A stretch of 64,000 nt of DNA. Origin: Ophioderma brevispina (lineage: Eukaryota > Echinodermata > Ophiuroidea > Amphilepidida > Ophiodermatidae). Numbering within the stretch: the first letter of the stretch is position 1; the number at the start of each line of letters is the position of its first letter. The stretch lies in NCBI GenBank assembly GCA_023653785.1, contig JAMKCH010010298.1:62001-126000 (forward strand), in the 5' to 3' direction. Made by a program: the position numbers and the translations under genes. The notes beneath the pieces were generated by a model. That model was not told where the DNA came from, searched no databases, and saw only the letters and a program-made list of their open reading frames with translations. Positions 23,645 through 34,850 of the stretch are shown here, one piece after another.

Positions 23645-24049
23645 CTCACGGACTTGTAGTTTGCAAGTAAGCTTCCTCTATGGACCAAGTGATCTGCCAA
23701 GAGTGTGTCTGATGCACTGTCCAGCAATGTTGAAGCATCCAAGTGTTGCTCTCGCAGAAGACACAGATGGACAGCCTGTGAATCTTCACCAATTGAGAGG
23801 AAAGAATCAATGATACCACACTTTACATAGCAGCCCTGTTTGAAAACCACATAATGGTTTGCCCTATTTTTGAGCTGCTTGTCGGCGTGGTACACTACCC
23901 CCTTCCTCTCCACTTTGAAAAATTTCACACCTGAAGCAGCAGCGTAAGTGCTATGCAGCTGGGAAACTGCTGTCATCTCGTTCGCTGGTTTTGTCCATCT
24001 CACACACTTTCCGATGCGGGAAAACCCATTGCTGAGTGGAACTAATTTC
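23645..24049 (-). CDS. Gene A exon 9: C-terminal domain
   Basis: This exon has 405 bases, acceptor AGTTTTGTTGCAG and donor GTGAG|GTAAGA, and is open for 135 codons. It continues the exon 8 frame with KLVPLSNGFSRIGKCVRWTK and holds VKFFKVERKGVVYHA, KNRANHYVVFKQGCYVKCG and IIDSFLSIGEDSQAVHLCLL. The 'y.r...r.n..v.f..G.y..I..F' layout matches the C-terminal domain that ends CACTA-like transposases. The frame is intact and leaves in phase 2, so the coding region continued further left. No convincing next exon was found between 17 and 23.6 kb. Confidence 0.75.
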
Positions 24050-25084
24050 CTGCAACAAAACTTCAAGTTAACTTATAGTTACACATCACTCTGCAGCTCT
24101 GTTCAGTATAACAAGAAATACCTTTTCATGCGGCTCTGGTACAAGCAACACAACTGTGGCATATGTGGGTACGCTTATAGCCTTGCTTTACATTAGTAAT
24201 GTTTAACGGCTGGCTCAGAGATACCCCTCCCGAATATGGCACCCTCAATTTCCCAACGAATCTCATTTTGCCACAGGGTTTGTCGTGTACTAGACGGCTC
24301 GATCACTCAGTTTTCAAAAAATGATAACTAAGTCAAAGACATGCATTTAAAGGTATTAGCAGCGGATAATGCGAGAGAGTCGAAAAAATGTGGAAATGCA
24401 TGTTTGTAACATATAAATCGGGGATAAGCGTGCACAATTCCATATAACTGCTTTAATGTAGAAACAAACCACATTTGAGGAAATTTGTCATAAACCGTCT
24501 CCCGCAAATAGACATACAGCGACGGCCTCTCAAAATCTACACTAAACAGCTGATTGGTTTCCACCAGTACAGAATGAACAAAGATCAATATTGTTTGTGT
24601 TTTGAAGACAAACTGTATTGTTCATGGTGCACAATATCACACTGAAAATCTGTGATATTCACTGGGAAAGGCTTTTTGATCTCAAGTCGGAATTTTGATA
24701 CGCCGTATAGCAATTACAGACTTAGATAAAAAGTACTGGCTTGTCTTTAATACACGGATTTCAAGCCAACCACTTGTGGGTTATGTTCGCATATCCATGC
24801 CAGTAACAAAAATATAAAAATATGAATTTTGATGATTTTTCGATGTTTCTGATTAGCAAATCGCTGCTAATCCCTTTAAATTCAGCGTAAAATAAGTTTG
24901 AAGAAATCCGTAATTTTGTATGGCCTATGGGGCACCGTGATGTAACTGACATTTGCTCTCAATATCAAAACGCACTGTACTGTAAAAATCAACTGTTATT
25001 TTTTAAATAAGCTTCTCTCGTGCATAGAAAATGAGATGTTAGGATCACGCAATGACGCGTGCCTTTCATCCACATTGGTGCCTA
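24050..25084. other. Gene A intron 8, 3' part: no repeat recognised
   Basis: Frames at 24328-24588 and 24761-24952 have no motif. Confidence 0.4.
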
Positions 25085-25400
25085 AGGGCGTTCCAATGCC
25101 CCCCCCCCCATGAAAACCACTTTCCCAAGGAAATTTTCAAATGAAACTCATACCACCTTTGAGGGGTCATTAGCCAAAGGTGCAGTAAAATAACTTCTGC
25201 TTTATCGTCTGGAAATTAGGGGCAAATCATTGTTTTCGAAATGAGTCAAATTTGCTCAAAAAATAGAACAAGATGTTTCCACGACCCTGCTTCTACAGCA
25301 TATACTTCTTTTCAACACATAAAGGGCTAATTATCTTTTCTGGTGATACCGTGTACCCCCCCCCCCCTAAAAAAACGCCACAATTGGTGACGGGCGCCAT
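25085..25400. mobile_element. TTAA-type poly-C repeat fragment
   Basis: TTGGTGCCTAAGGGCGTTCC followed by a C run and CTTTGAGGGGTCATTAGCC. The related fragment at 26680 starts with the same word. Confidence 0.55.
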
Positions 25401-25438
25401 AAGTTTTGAACAAAAGCACGTGACTACTTATTCTTTGT

Positions 25439-26505
25439 TGTAAGGTAAGATGAGACGGTTAGCTAACGTCCCTGAAAAGTTCATAAAGGTAGAGTCAATA
25501 TTTTTTAAGATATGACCAACAAATCAAGTAATAATCAAATTGAGGCGCTATCAACTACAAATACTGCATTTTACGTTTTGCGCCCAGAACCATCAATATG
25601 AATCTCTAAGCCCAACCACCATTTCCTTTTTTTTAATAAAAGACAGGTACTACAACAGATATTAACATATGAATGTTTCCATCGGTAATAACACCTAATA
25701 AACATGCATTTTAACACACTTAAAAAGATGAAAATAGGAATATATGATCAACAAACTCTTTGTATTGTCCAAATTAGACAGCATTGGATTGGAGCTAATC
25801 ATTCATCATTTTGTGATGGCACACAAAGAGTTATCTTAACCCTAAATTAAATGACAGAATGAATATACTGATATTATTATTGAGTTGTTTTGGTTAAAAA
25901 CATATGTTTTACTTTCATAAAGTTAAGAATGTAACATTATTTTCAGTAACAAGCAAGTTGCAGCCCAACGCATTTATCATTTTATGTAATGTGGAGTTAT
26001 CCTATGACTTAGTCATAGTTTTATATCGTCTTGAAAACGTATTTTATCACAATTAAATTAATGTTTTATCACTATTAGTTAAATAATAATTATGTAAATG
26101 CAGTTATTTGATCCAGTAGAAGTTGTTCTGCAAGAAATTTGGGTTCATCCTCTATGTAAGACCTCATGAAATTAGTCTAGCATGACATCTTCTATAAGAG
26201 GATCAAAGGATTACAAGGATTGTACAGCTTTATTCCGTAAAAGAGTCTTTACTCTACTCTAACTCATGAATATCTTGCACCAAGGTAAGACCGAAATTTG
26301 GGCAAGTAAATGTTGATTGCAATCAATATTGTTAATATCGTATTTGCCATTCTGTCCTTCATTGCCAGTCATATGTTTACCAGGTCCTCATTTTTGTAAA
26401 ATGGGTCCTGCGGGTTACTTGAGTGTTGGGGTCATATATTAAAAACTATTGATTCTATCACTATGTTTTCAGGGACGTTAGCTAACATTGCCATCTTACA
26501 TTACA
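25439..26505. mobile_element. 1.07-kb TIR element with ~60-bp ends
   Basis: The left end TGTAAGGTAAGATGAGACGG, TTAGCTAACGTCCCTGAAAA, GTAGAGTCAATA is mirrored by the right end TATTGATTCTATCACTATG, TTTTCAGGGACGTTAGCTAA, CATTGCCATCTTACATTACA. It lies in a gene A intron. There is no coding sequence inside. Confidence 0.85.
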
Positions 26506-26679
26506 CTAAAGTAAAAGTAACCATGTGTTTTTGTTAAAAACTTATTGCAGCTGACACCAAGTGTTGCATTTTTTTGGGGACACACTGTATAATTAATTTT
26601 GATTCATGTATATGAATATTATATAAGCAGAATTCTGGCAACAGTGTTTGCTAATATATTTTAAAAATCACACTCATGT

Positions 26680-26888
26680 TGGTGCCTAAGGGCGTTCCTA
26701 GGGACCCAAATTAATTATCTCAAGTTAACGGGAAATAGATTTTAGTATTTTTTATAGAAAGAAGCATCTGTAAGTTAGACAATTAAAAAAAATAGAGTTC
26801 AAAAATCGTTTTCACACCGAGTGAGAAATCAGCAAAAAACAAATCTTGGGTACCATGGACTCCCCCTTTAGGCACATAAGTGTTAAAA
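26680..26888. mobile_element. TTAA-type repeat fragment, both ends visible
   Basis: TTGGTGCCTAAGGGCG at 26678 is mirrored by CCCCTTTAGGCACATAAGTG then TTAA at 26862-26884. It is about 205 bases and looks like an internally deleted member of the poly-C TTAA family. Confidence 0.6.
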
Positions 26889-27209
26889 CAACCTTCAGAT
26901 AGTAGATCCAGTGTCTTCTAATTAAAGTGTGTGGACAAAGGTGAGGATGTGCTTTGAAAATCTGTTGGTGGATAAGTCCTAACTCCTCATAGTTTTATGT
27001 TGTGGGAACTCGTTAAACCTCCCTCGTATAGTTCACTAGTCAATTAACCACGGCATAAACGTGCCCGTACAAACTCCCACTTTTTTTAAAGAAAATTTGG
27101 GCGCTCTTCGAAAAATGAGATATTATTTATGGCATGTATTTCTAGTTAGGCAATGTCTAATAATTCAAATCCAATCAGAATAATGTAGGACTTCTAATGT
27201 GACACTGAC

Positions 27210-27303
27210 CTTTTGTCGTTCTTAATCAGTTTATTCACAACTGGATTTGTGCTGACTTCTCCTGTTCTGTTAAGAAACTGTCTCGTTCGTATTCCCGATA
27301 AAT
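27210..27303 (-). CDS. Gene A exon 8
   Basis: This is a 94-base exon with acceptor CTTTCCAG and donor AAAAG|GTCAGT. Entry in phase 1 and exit in phase 2 both agree with the neighbours. The joined reading is DLSGIRTRQFLNRTGEVS then TNPVVNKLIKNDKR, a basic segment of the kind that links the GPLW block to the C-terminal domain in this family. It is fully open. It is too short to be recognised alone; the call rests on the phase match on both sides. Confidence 0.68.
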
Positions 27304-27418
27304 CTGGAAAGAAAAAAAACAACAAATATTAGTTGAGCCAGCATAATTGAAGATATATCATTCGCATGATACAATTAAAGGGACACAATGGCATGGAAAA
27401 AATATTCAATAGAATGAA

Positions 27419-27660
27419 ATGGGGGGGGGGGGGGGCGGGGTTACAACACCCATCAGGTTCAGTTTTCCCCCGATTGCTAAAACCCCCTTTTTGGTGCAAA
27501 TTTTTAATGTATTGTCAATTGACATTTTCCTCTCCTTTTAATGCAAACAAACATCTATCGGGGCATATGAAAGATACGGCTGATCCCAACGCGATGAGGG
27601 ATGAAGCCATCTGGGCAGGAATACAGACCTTGAATTTGGTATCATACACTCTAAAACAGT
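27419..27660. mobile_element. G-rich fragment of the TTAACCCTCGTCTA-type family
   Basis: Begins with a 16-base G run and GGGGTTACAACACCC, then GCTAAAACCCCCTTTTTGGT, CTCCTTTTAATGCAAACAAA and CATC, matching 9440-9570. Confidence 0.6.
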
Positions 27661-27739
27661 GCTGAGAAAGTGAAGGCAAGGTGGTGTTTATAGGGTTATT
27701 TTAGCCATTAAACACTTTTGTGTTTAGAAATTAAACACT

Positions 27740-27860
27740 TAGGGCCGTATTCCAACCGATGTTTAAAATAAACGGTGGTTAGGCCTAAACTGTGGTTAAC
27801 TAAACGCACAGTTTAAAAAACCGCAGTTAAACATTTTAACCAGTCGAGTAGCTAACCACG
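27740..27860. repeat. Short inverted-repeat cluster
   Basis: AGGGCCGTATTCC followed by alternating TGGTTAACTAAACG, CGCAGTTAAAC and TAACCACGGCTAA words, as in small TIR elements. Confidence 0.45.
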
Positions 27861-28190
27861 GCTAAGTGGGATCAGCGGGCCCTAGCGTAGGGTGCTGCCT
27901 CTGGCGCAAATTTACCCACAAATTCCCGGGTTCGAATCCCGTGGGGTCGTGGCACTTGCAAATGCAACCAGAATCACTATTATCTCAATTTGACCAACAA
28001 ATTAGATTCTACAGTATGTCGGACCACGACGATATGATTTTAGTTAGTCTTCGTTAAATTAAACATATATTTGATTTTGATATTATAAATTAATGTCTCT
28101 CATTTTGTATACAAAATTATCTTTGGCATTTGGCACGATTGTACACGTTATTATGATGATATATGATAAATAAACTTGAATCTTGAGTGA
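27861..28190 (+). repeat. tRNA-derived SINE
   Basis: The B box GGGTTCGAATCCC at 27931 lies about 55 bases after an A-box-like TAGCGTAGGGTGCTGCC. The element ends near ATAAATAAACTTGAATCTTG (28166-28185), a LINE-tail-like 3' end. Confidence 0.65.
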
Positions 28191-28206
28191 AGCTAAAAAC
28201 ACCTAC

Positions 28207-28354
28207 CTGGTTGGGTGATTCCTGTGTCTGCACAATTTGCAGATCTCACAAATGTCTCGAAAAAGAAACAACTGAAAGCCCATAATGGCCCACAGAGCTC
28301 ACGCATCGCCTAGATGCATCCCGAATGTGCGCATAACTGTGCACTCGTCAGCAC
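28207..28354 (-). pseudogene. Gene A exon 7: GPLWAFS block with one frameshift
   Basis: The acceptor is TAAATTGCAG and the donor G|GTAGGT. The exon starts ADECTV and continues through MHLGDA in the frame inherited from exon 6. It then reads RELCGPLWAFSCFFFE, VRSANCADTGITQP in the next frame. GPLWAFS.F.FE is one of the most recognisable blocks of the family. The length, 148 bases, is one base off the value needed by the flanking phases, so exactly one indel (plus one base, or minus two) lies near GATGCGTGAG. This site is not a homopolymer. The second frame enters exon 8 in phase. Confidence 0.75.
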
Positions 28355-29170
28355 CTGCAATTTAAATACTTAGTATGGTCATAGAAGTCGGGTTCATAAC
28401 ATGATAATTTGAATTGATTTAGTTTTACTACAAAGTGTTTGAAGTGCTACAAAGTGTATAAAGTTTATCTTTATTTGACCATGTTCACACGCATTTCATA
28501 TGCCTGTCGCGCATATTTGTAATGGATCTGAAGAAACGGCGTTTTCATGGATCGTTAGCCTATAATTAAGTCAAATGACTATTAGGGTCGTGTAAGATCC
28601 CGCGGATAGCGAGAGTACAGGTGACCCTATAAAAAGTAAACCCATTTGCATGCCATTTTGTACTATTCTAGAAGGTATAATAAATGCCGCCATGATTTTT
28701 TAAAATTAAAATAAGACCAGTATACTTATGTCGCATTTTTTTTAAAAAATCTCACGGTCACATTACCACCATGATAGACTTTAACTAATATTACAAAAAA
28801 ACCGAAAATTATCTTCTGGAAGTAGTGTCAAAATGGCGGTCAAACTGGGTCCACTTTTCGTTGGGTCACAATGTAGTCTTTCTGGCACCGGTCATGCTTT
28901 ACGATAGGGATTTAGGACACCAGTGACAAAGACTATACTAGTGATTGAATATCAATCTTACACGGTCTATCTACTTCGCAACGAACCTCCTTAGTTTAGT
29001 TATAGTCTGGCAGATGCCCTAACCAGTGGGCCATCGGTCACTCTTCAAATTTGCATCGGACTACCTGGTTTTTCCTCTCCGAACATTTTGTTTGCCGATT
29101 ATGAGGCTTTCATGGTAGTGCTCGTACATTAAACCAATCCCGTATAAATACCCTTATGCATTCCTCTATA
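28355..29170. other. Gene A intron 6, outer part: nothing recognised
   Basis: Unclassified DNA with no motif-bearing frame. Confidence 0.4.
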
Positions 29171-29753
29171 CCCTCGTCTTACCAGGGGGGTGGTACCCCC
29201 ATGTGAAATTAGCTCCTGTGCGCTAAATGCCAAAACGTTCGCAAAAGCTTATAGGTAATAGTTCTCTCATCCTTTCCGCATTTTAGTGAAAAAAATGTGA
29301 GTAGCACCTTCACCGGGGTTAGGGTACTGCCGTCTAAGTCGAAGGTAGGGGGGTGGTTGCCACTCAAGGATATTTATGGTGCATTTTGAAAATAGTATGC
29401 ACTGTATGGCTCTCACAACTCTGTCTTTATGTACAACCTAGCCAATGCCAACATTAAGAGACTGAAAACCGCATGAAAATCGAATTCATACGATTTTTAG
29501 AGCAAAATTGTAATTTTCGCTATTTTATGTGGAAAATGCCATTTTGCCGATCGCGGAATTGATGACGTCATTGTGGACGCCATACTAGGTATGTTGGTAC
29601 TTATTGGTATCAATGGAAAGAGGAGGGGGACCCAATACCTATCCCAATTGATATCAAAATTCATAAGCATCGGGTGTCTTATAACAAGTTCGAGGGGGTG
29701 GTAACCCCCCCCCCCTTGGTAAACCGTGTTACAAAAAAGGTTGGTAGACGGGG
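29171..29753. mobile_element. TTAACCCTCGTCTA-family MITE, degraded ends
   Basis: CCCTCGTCTTACC at the left and GGTAGACGGGG|TTAA at the right are inverted. Both arms carry the G/C palindrome (GGGGGGTGGTACCCCC; GGGGGTGGTAACCCCC). The left flank reads TATA rather than TTAA. Confidence 0.65.
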
Positions 29754-29807
29754 TTAAAGTTTTTTTTTTTTTTTTATTGAAAAGAAAAGAAGGTGACAGA
29801 AACATAC

Positions 29808-30002
29808 CATAGTATGAGTAAAGTAGGAAATACCACTTTCAGTAAGTCTTTGGCTCGCTAAGCGCGTTCTTGCTTATGCTGTCAGACAGGAGGATGCACA
29901 TTGCTCTGGACAGCATAGCAAAGTGCACCCTGTATTCGTCTGGTAGTATTCCATCTGTTACGTAGAGCCCATAATACAACAGCCAATTACGATATTCTGA
30001 TG
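29808..30002 (-). pseudogene. Gene A exon 6: WLLYY helical block with one internal stop
   Basis: The acceptor is TTTAATACTTCAG at 30003-30004 and the donor TATG|GTATGT. Together with the single base carried over from exon 4, the first residues are ASEYRNWLLYYG, the characteristic 'KASE.R.WLLYY' block, followed by GILPDEYRVHFAMLSRAM and a helix-rich stretch. A TGA at 29839-29841 interrupts the frame after SEPKTY. Beyond it the same frame resumes as KWYFLLYSYYG and joins in phase with exon 7 (GADECT). The stop is a single substitution rather than a frame change. The numbering leaves room for an unseen exon 5. Confidence 0.75.
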
Positions 30003-30381
30003 CTGAAGTATTAAACAAAACCGGATAAATAGCAATCAAAACATGTTTTATAACATCATATTCATGATAAAGGCGTACACTATGCTTGTCAAAATAATTA
30101 TTTGCGTACGTGTACCTAAGCTAAAACATTGTAAGAGGAGTTTATGTATCTGGTTCGTCTGTAATGTCTTAATTAGTAGGTTTCTTAAAATGTCTATGAG
30201 ACGTGTCTCATTGCTCACTGAACTTCAATGTACACGGGTTATAATCATGAGAGTACGTGTATTAAAGATTTCATGTCAGCGAAAGTGGTACCTCATATGC
30301 ATGACGGGTAGCCTGTGTCCCAGGCCACTTCTCATTGACATGACAAGGGGTATCATCATCAAGCATTCACAAAAACACACT

Positions 30382-30517
30382 ACATACATACATACATACA
30401 TACATACATACATACATACATACATACATACATACATACATACATACATACATACATACGTACGTACGTACATACATACATACATACATACATACATACA
30501 TACATACACACATACAT
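30382..30517. repeat. (CATA)n microsatellite
   Basis: About 135 bases, with one ACGTACGTACGT variant block at 30457-30470. Long open frames on both strands are artefacts of the 4-base repeat. Confidence 0.95.
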
Positions 30518-30639
30518 TGCAAGGGTCATTGCAATAAAACACCGAACTAGAGCAATGACAACAAGGACAAACAACTATGGGTGTTACCACACAAGGCAAC
30601 ACTGAAAAAAGAATAAAGGACAACAATTAATACAATACA

Positions 30640-30960
30640 ATGAGCATTTGCACCATTAAAAAACAACATTTGAAAGGTGCATCATACACAAACTGATAAA
30701 CTGATTATGGAAACAAATAAGTTTTTAGGGATTTTTTTTAAATAGCAGCAGATGAAGATTGTCTAATAAATACAGGAAGCTTATTCCATTCTTTGATACA
30801 GATACTGTGAAGGTTCTATCACCAGCTAAAACTCTATAGGGTATTCAAGACGAAGATAATCATTGGAAGATCGGAGTTAAAGAATTCAATAAATATGTTG
30901 GTCCTTGGTTGTGAAGGCATTTATATAAGCAAAAGTAATTTAAATACGATCCGTCGTCGT
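30640..30960. repeat. Possible LINE 3' region
   Basis: AGGAAGCTTATTCCATTCTT, GTGAAGGTTCTATCACCAGC and ATGTTGGTCCTTGG resemble widespread LINE 3'-UTR-like repeats of animals. This is recognised by feel only, with no end structure. Confidence 0.3.
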
Positions 30961-31359
30961 TCCACACAAGCACTACACTTTTCTTGCGTAAACATTTAGA
31001 GTAAACCCTAAAAACCCTTACAATTCAATTAACGGCTATTTTGGAGTCATTTGTGGCGTTCCTGTGTCTGTATTCCTTCTGGGGTGCAATCGGCAAGTTA
31101 TCTTTCGCCAGCTCTTTTAATCTGCCATATTTAGGGGACATGACAATCAAATCAAATGTTTCTCACACTCTAGCATTCTGGGGAATAACATCTGTTTGAA
31201 AAACACAACTTTGGCATTCAATGCGTCAAATGTGGTTAAGTACCGATGGTACAATTTGAAATAATTTTGTGATCATGAAATCTTGTTTCCTTCATGTTGC
31301 AATACTTTTGTCTAATATGTGTAATGGTGTATGTAAATTCATATTTTAAGTGGTAGGAC

Positions 31360-32030
31360 ATGTGGGAGGTGGCTATATACGCGAAGAGAGGAACCCTAGC
31401 AATGTTTTCTTCCTGAAACACATTTTCTTATGAAATTTAATAGAAACAATTCGAAGTTTGTAAAGTTAAACTTTAATGCTAGTATCAAACGTCTTAAAAT
31501 ATATGTGTAAGGTTTGTTTGCAATTATGTTTGCTGTCCCAATCCACATTTCGCATGTAATGTAATTCACATTTGAAATTAGAAAATGGTTCACTTATCTG
31601 ATTGAGTAAGATCAACGGTCTTAAAAGTAACCATATTTGATGGTTTACATTTTGTTTGATTTAATCATATGTAAAGTGTCACGGATGCTAGGTAAAATGT
31701 GGCGCGGGAGGTGGTGTCGGGAGCGGGTTTCACATACCGTTTGGCAAAAAAACATGGAACCTATAATGTTGCTTTGGGAAACACATTTTCTCGATGCAAT
31801 TTGATAGAACAGGATTTGGAAGAGTTGCGAGTGGATTCACAAATAGCGCTTTACAAAATGCTTATAGCCAACGATCAACAATCTAAAAAAGTAAATACAT
31901 TTTCATGTGTAAGGTTTTATTTGAACTATCATATTAGCTCATATTCATATTCGTAATGACTCGACGGGGTGGGCGCGGGAGGGGTTTCCCACTCCCAGCG
32001 CGAAGCGCAGACTATTCCCTTGGGATTACG
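31360..32030. repeat. Two copies of dispersed repeat R8
   Basis: ACACATTTTCTTATGAAATT near 31420 and ACACATTTTCTCGATGCAAT near 31780 share a TGATAGAA continuation with copies at 62430 and 62665. CG-rich strings (GCGCGAAGCGCAGAC) lie at 32000, like GCGCAAAGCGCGG at 62618. Confidence 0.55.
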
Positions 32031-32221
32031 GTGTTTCAAGGCATTTTCTATGTCAGGGAGCCTCCGCGCCATGCCAACCGCAACGTTACTTGCTGATAGT
32101 TTAGTAACCCAATTCAGATGCGCATTAACATAAAAAGGTCAAGGACTTCTAAAGCCTTTTTTTACTGATTTACATCGATGGTTATTACTGAAGCCTTAGC
32201 CTGCTTAGTGAACATTCATAG

Positions 32222-32560
32222 CAATTCCCCCTCCCCCCCTCCCCCCCCTCTCTCTCTCCCTTCATTTTTTCTCTCTCCGCCTCCTTTCTCTCCATCTCTT
32301 TCCCCTCTCATGCACCTCTTTACCCTCCCCTGCCCACCCCATTCCCCCTCCTTTCCACGTCTCTCTCCCTCTTTCTCTCTCCCTCTCCCTTCCCTCGCTC
32401 ACCAATCCTCTGCTCTCCAGTCGTTCCCCCCTCTCCCCTACGCCTCTCTCTCTCGCCCGTCTCCCTCTCCCTTCCCCTCTCCCCCTCTCTCCCCCTCCCC
32501 CTATCTCTCTATCTCTCGCCTCACCCTCTCTCTCTCTTCTCTCTCTCCGTCAGCGTGTAT
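32222..32560. repeat. 340-base pure-pyrimidine-type tract (CT-rich)
   Basis: Almost only C and T on the plus strand with CTCTCTCC and CCCTCCCC words. The 134-codon frame over it is compositional. It could form triplex DNA (inference). Confidence 0.9.
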
Positions 32561-32599
32561 TGGGATGTATACTTTAGAATGAGAAATATTGAAATACCT

Positions 32600-32830
32600 A
32601 AATGTTGAAGTGTGAATTTCCACTCACTCAGGGAGTTAAATGAGGACAACACGTTTTTTGAGTGAAACACATCTGTGAAAGGTGTGAAAGTTGACTTTTT
32701 GTTGAAATATCACACTCTTTTTAGATTGAAACATTCACTTTCAGCTCATTTCAGAGTAAAATTTTACCACGTCAAAGGTGTTATCCTTCATTTCACTCTT
32801 CCACTCTTTCCACTCGGTCTACATTTAGAG
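32600..32830. repeat. Dispersed repeat R5
   Basis: GAGTGAAACACATC, CACTCTTTTTAGATTGAAAC and ATTTCACTC words recur in similar form at 59630-59960 (AACTCTTTTTGAGATTGAAA). Confidence 0.5.
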
Positions 32831-32928
32831 GGATAGAATCAATAATATTAAACTTGCCTAAATTGGCGAAAAATAATGACTAAAACATAAATGTGATGTG
32901 CTCGCTCAATCACTCTTCATTTACTGAC

Positions 32929-33194
32929 CTTTTGTATGTCCATATTCTCCAAACTCCTCGGTGTTCTTGTGGATCTGCGCAGGTGTTTTAATTGCAGCAA
33001 GCCGCTCATTAATAATTTCTGTAACATTTCCTATGTAAAAGTCTTCCCCCTTTTTCTGAGCCTGCTTTGAGAACTCTTTTCATCATGGGGGGGGGCGCCA
33101 AGGCATACTCCATGAAGATAGTCAATCATAACAGACTCTGCCACCCCGAAACCATCAAGTTGGAACAGAGTGGAATTCCCTTTACGCCCTGTGG
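32929..33194 (-). pseudogene. Gene A exon 4: GVKG/DYLH region, frame broken
   Basis: The acceptor is TTTCCTGTGTAG and the donor AAAG|GTCAGT. The phase-0 entry from exon 3 reads GVKG. One base is then missing at a GGG run, and the next frame reads NSTLFQLDGFGVAES and MIDYLHGVCLG. After a run of nine C the frame shifts to MMKRVLKAGSEK, and after a GGGGG run it shifts again to EDFYIGNVTEIINERLA, IKTPAQIHKNTEEFGEYG. DYLH is the D(2)H catalytic-core signature of the family, and IKTPAQI matches the usual 'I..P..i.R' block. Three breaks in 266 bases, all at homopolymers, may be mutation or base-calling error. The last frame leaves in phase 1, which agrees with exon 6. Confidence 0.72.
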
Positions 33195-33999
33195 CTACAC
33201 AGGAAATAAGAAAATTGTTAAAACAAATGGTAAAACAGGTGAAATTTGACTGACACCATTATAAATACAACTAAATTTTTATTTTTTTTTTTTATTGTAT
33301 GCTGTTGTATTTGGATTTAATTTTTCTGTTTCATGACCTTACATATCCGCTTTTTCTGAAAGAAAGTCGTCAGTAACTCGGGAATATAATAATGAACTAA
33401 TACCTGTAATTCTTGTTCCGTTTGACACTAAAAATGGTGTAAAAAGGTTCTCGTAACATTTCGCTTGCTCTCGACGTATCAATATTCTTCATTTTTTTCA
33501 ACATATTACATGACAGGACCTGATGCACTACGTCTCTTAAATATCCACAAGATAGTGAATTTCGACCACGTGAAATACGGTATATAATATACCACCTGTT
33601 AAAAGTGGCCGATTATGTATTTGCATTTTGGCTAAATCCGGCGCAAATGAAATGTTCTTTTTTTGGGGTCAACTATAAAAATACTTTCTAACATAGTTTG
33701 TGTATTTCGGCGAGTCCTAATTTGTTTGAATTGTATCATAAAAATGCTGTGTTTTCCAGATCCAATTACAAGACAGAATTATTTTTTAAATACAATATGA
33801 TATAGTTTCAAACACGTGATATGTACGTTAAATATAAACACATTATGCGTTTAAAATAAAAGGCCGTATGGGCTTCAGTTTTACAGTGCTGAATTTTTAG
33901 TTTAAATAAACCGGAAGAGAATCTTGTAGAGGGATGGTCCTGCCCATTCCTTTGGCTGAAGTCAGCATATTTATTAATATTAACATCATAGTACCCTCA
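33195..33999. other. Gene A intron 3, inner part: nothing recognised
   Basis: AT-rich, no homology. Confidence 0.4.
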
Positions 34000-34850
34000 T
34001 TACATCTACTGAGTGTGATGGAATAAGCCCAACTGAGTCATGTTAGTAAGCCTCTCCTTATAATCCTGATCAGTATGAATTTGATAGCACGTCTTTGGGC
34101 CCCTCCAACATCTGGATGTTATGTTTAGATGTACCACTCCTAAGACAGCTACCATACTAAAAGATCACTCCTGATCATGGAATTATGAAAGTTTTGGTAA
34201 CTTTATTGGGGCTTTGGACCCTACAGTATGCATGATAAGGCCCATCTTACGATTGCATTTTGACAACTCTGTTGATATGAGTATCTCATACAAGTTTAGC
34301 AGATATGTCTACGCCCAATCTTTGATAGAATCAATTTGACTCATATGCCATTCATATTCATAGATAGGATTTCTTCATCTTGTCAAGGAAATGACCAGTG
34401 GCATTTGAAGAGTGAAAATTTAGCCCCCAGGTAATGATTCAATATTGACCAAACCATTTAAATCTGACTGAAGCTGCTCGCAATCTGCGTGTATTTGTAT
34501 TGATAGCATTTTGCATCATCGGCAAATGAAGCAATATTGGAATATTGGGAAACGCTGGGCAGGTCGTTTATGTATAAAAACGGTAGGGGTCTAAGGATCG
34601 AGCACTCTGGAACCCCGGAAGCTTAATGTCATCCACGACAACACGTTCACAACGATTTGTAGCTTCAAACTGAAGACTGAAATGAAAACCAAAAGAACGG
34701 AGTTTGTATAAATGTAATTTATGTGAAACGCTATCGAAAGCTTTGGAAAAATCAAGATAAACCATATGGACCTTTCCAGCGTTGTCCAAGGCTACTTTAA
34801 TTTCATGAAAAACATCAAGCAACTGGGTAACAGTGGAATGCCCCTACAGT
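34000..34850 (-). pseudogene. Non-LTR retrotransposon reverse transcriptase fragment
   Basis: The minus-strand frame 34822-34568 reads LLDVFHEIKVALDN, MVYLDFSKAFDSVSH and KLHLYKLRSFGF, preceded by GHSTVTQ. This is the RT core around the 'DFSKAFD' catalytic aspartate of jockey/CR1-like LINEs. Further left, broken frames recall the ASFADDAKCY and SWGLNFN blocks, with many stops. It is a decayed insertion in a gene A intron, in the same orientation as gene A. Confidence 0.85.

Noticed and set aside
30043..30626. Long open frames on both strands over the CATA tract
   Set aside because: A 4-base repeat without stop codons gives open frames automatically; the peptide is only HTYI or CMYV repeats.
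32178..32582. 134-codon frame, Ser/Pro/Leu-rich
   Set aside because: It is produced by the CT-rich tract; there are no stops because of composition, and no splice or start support.
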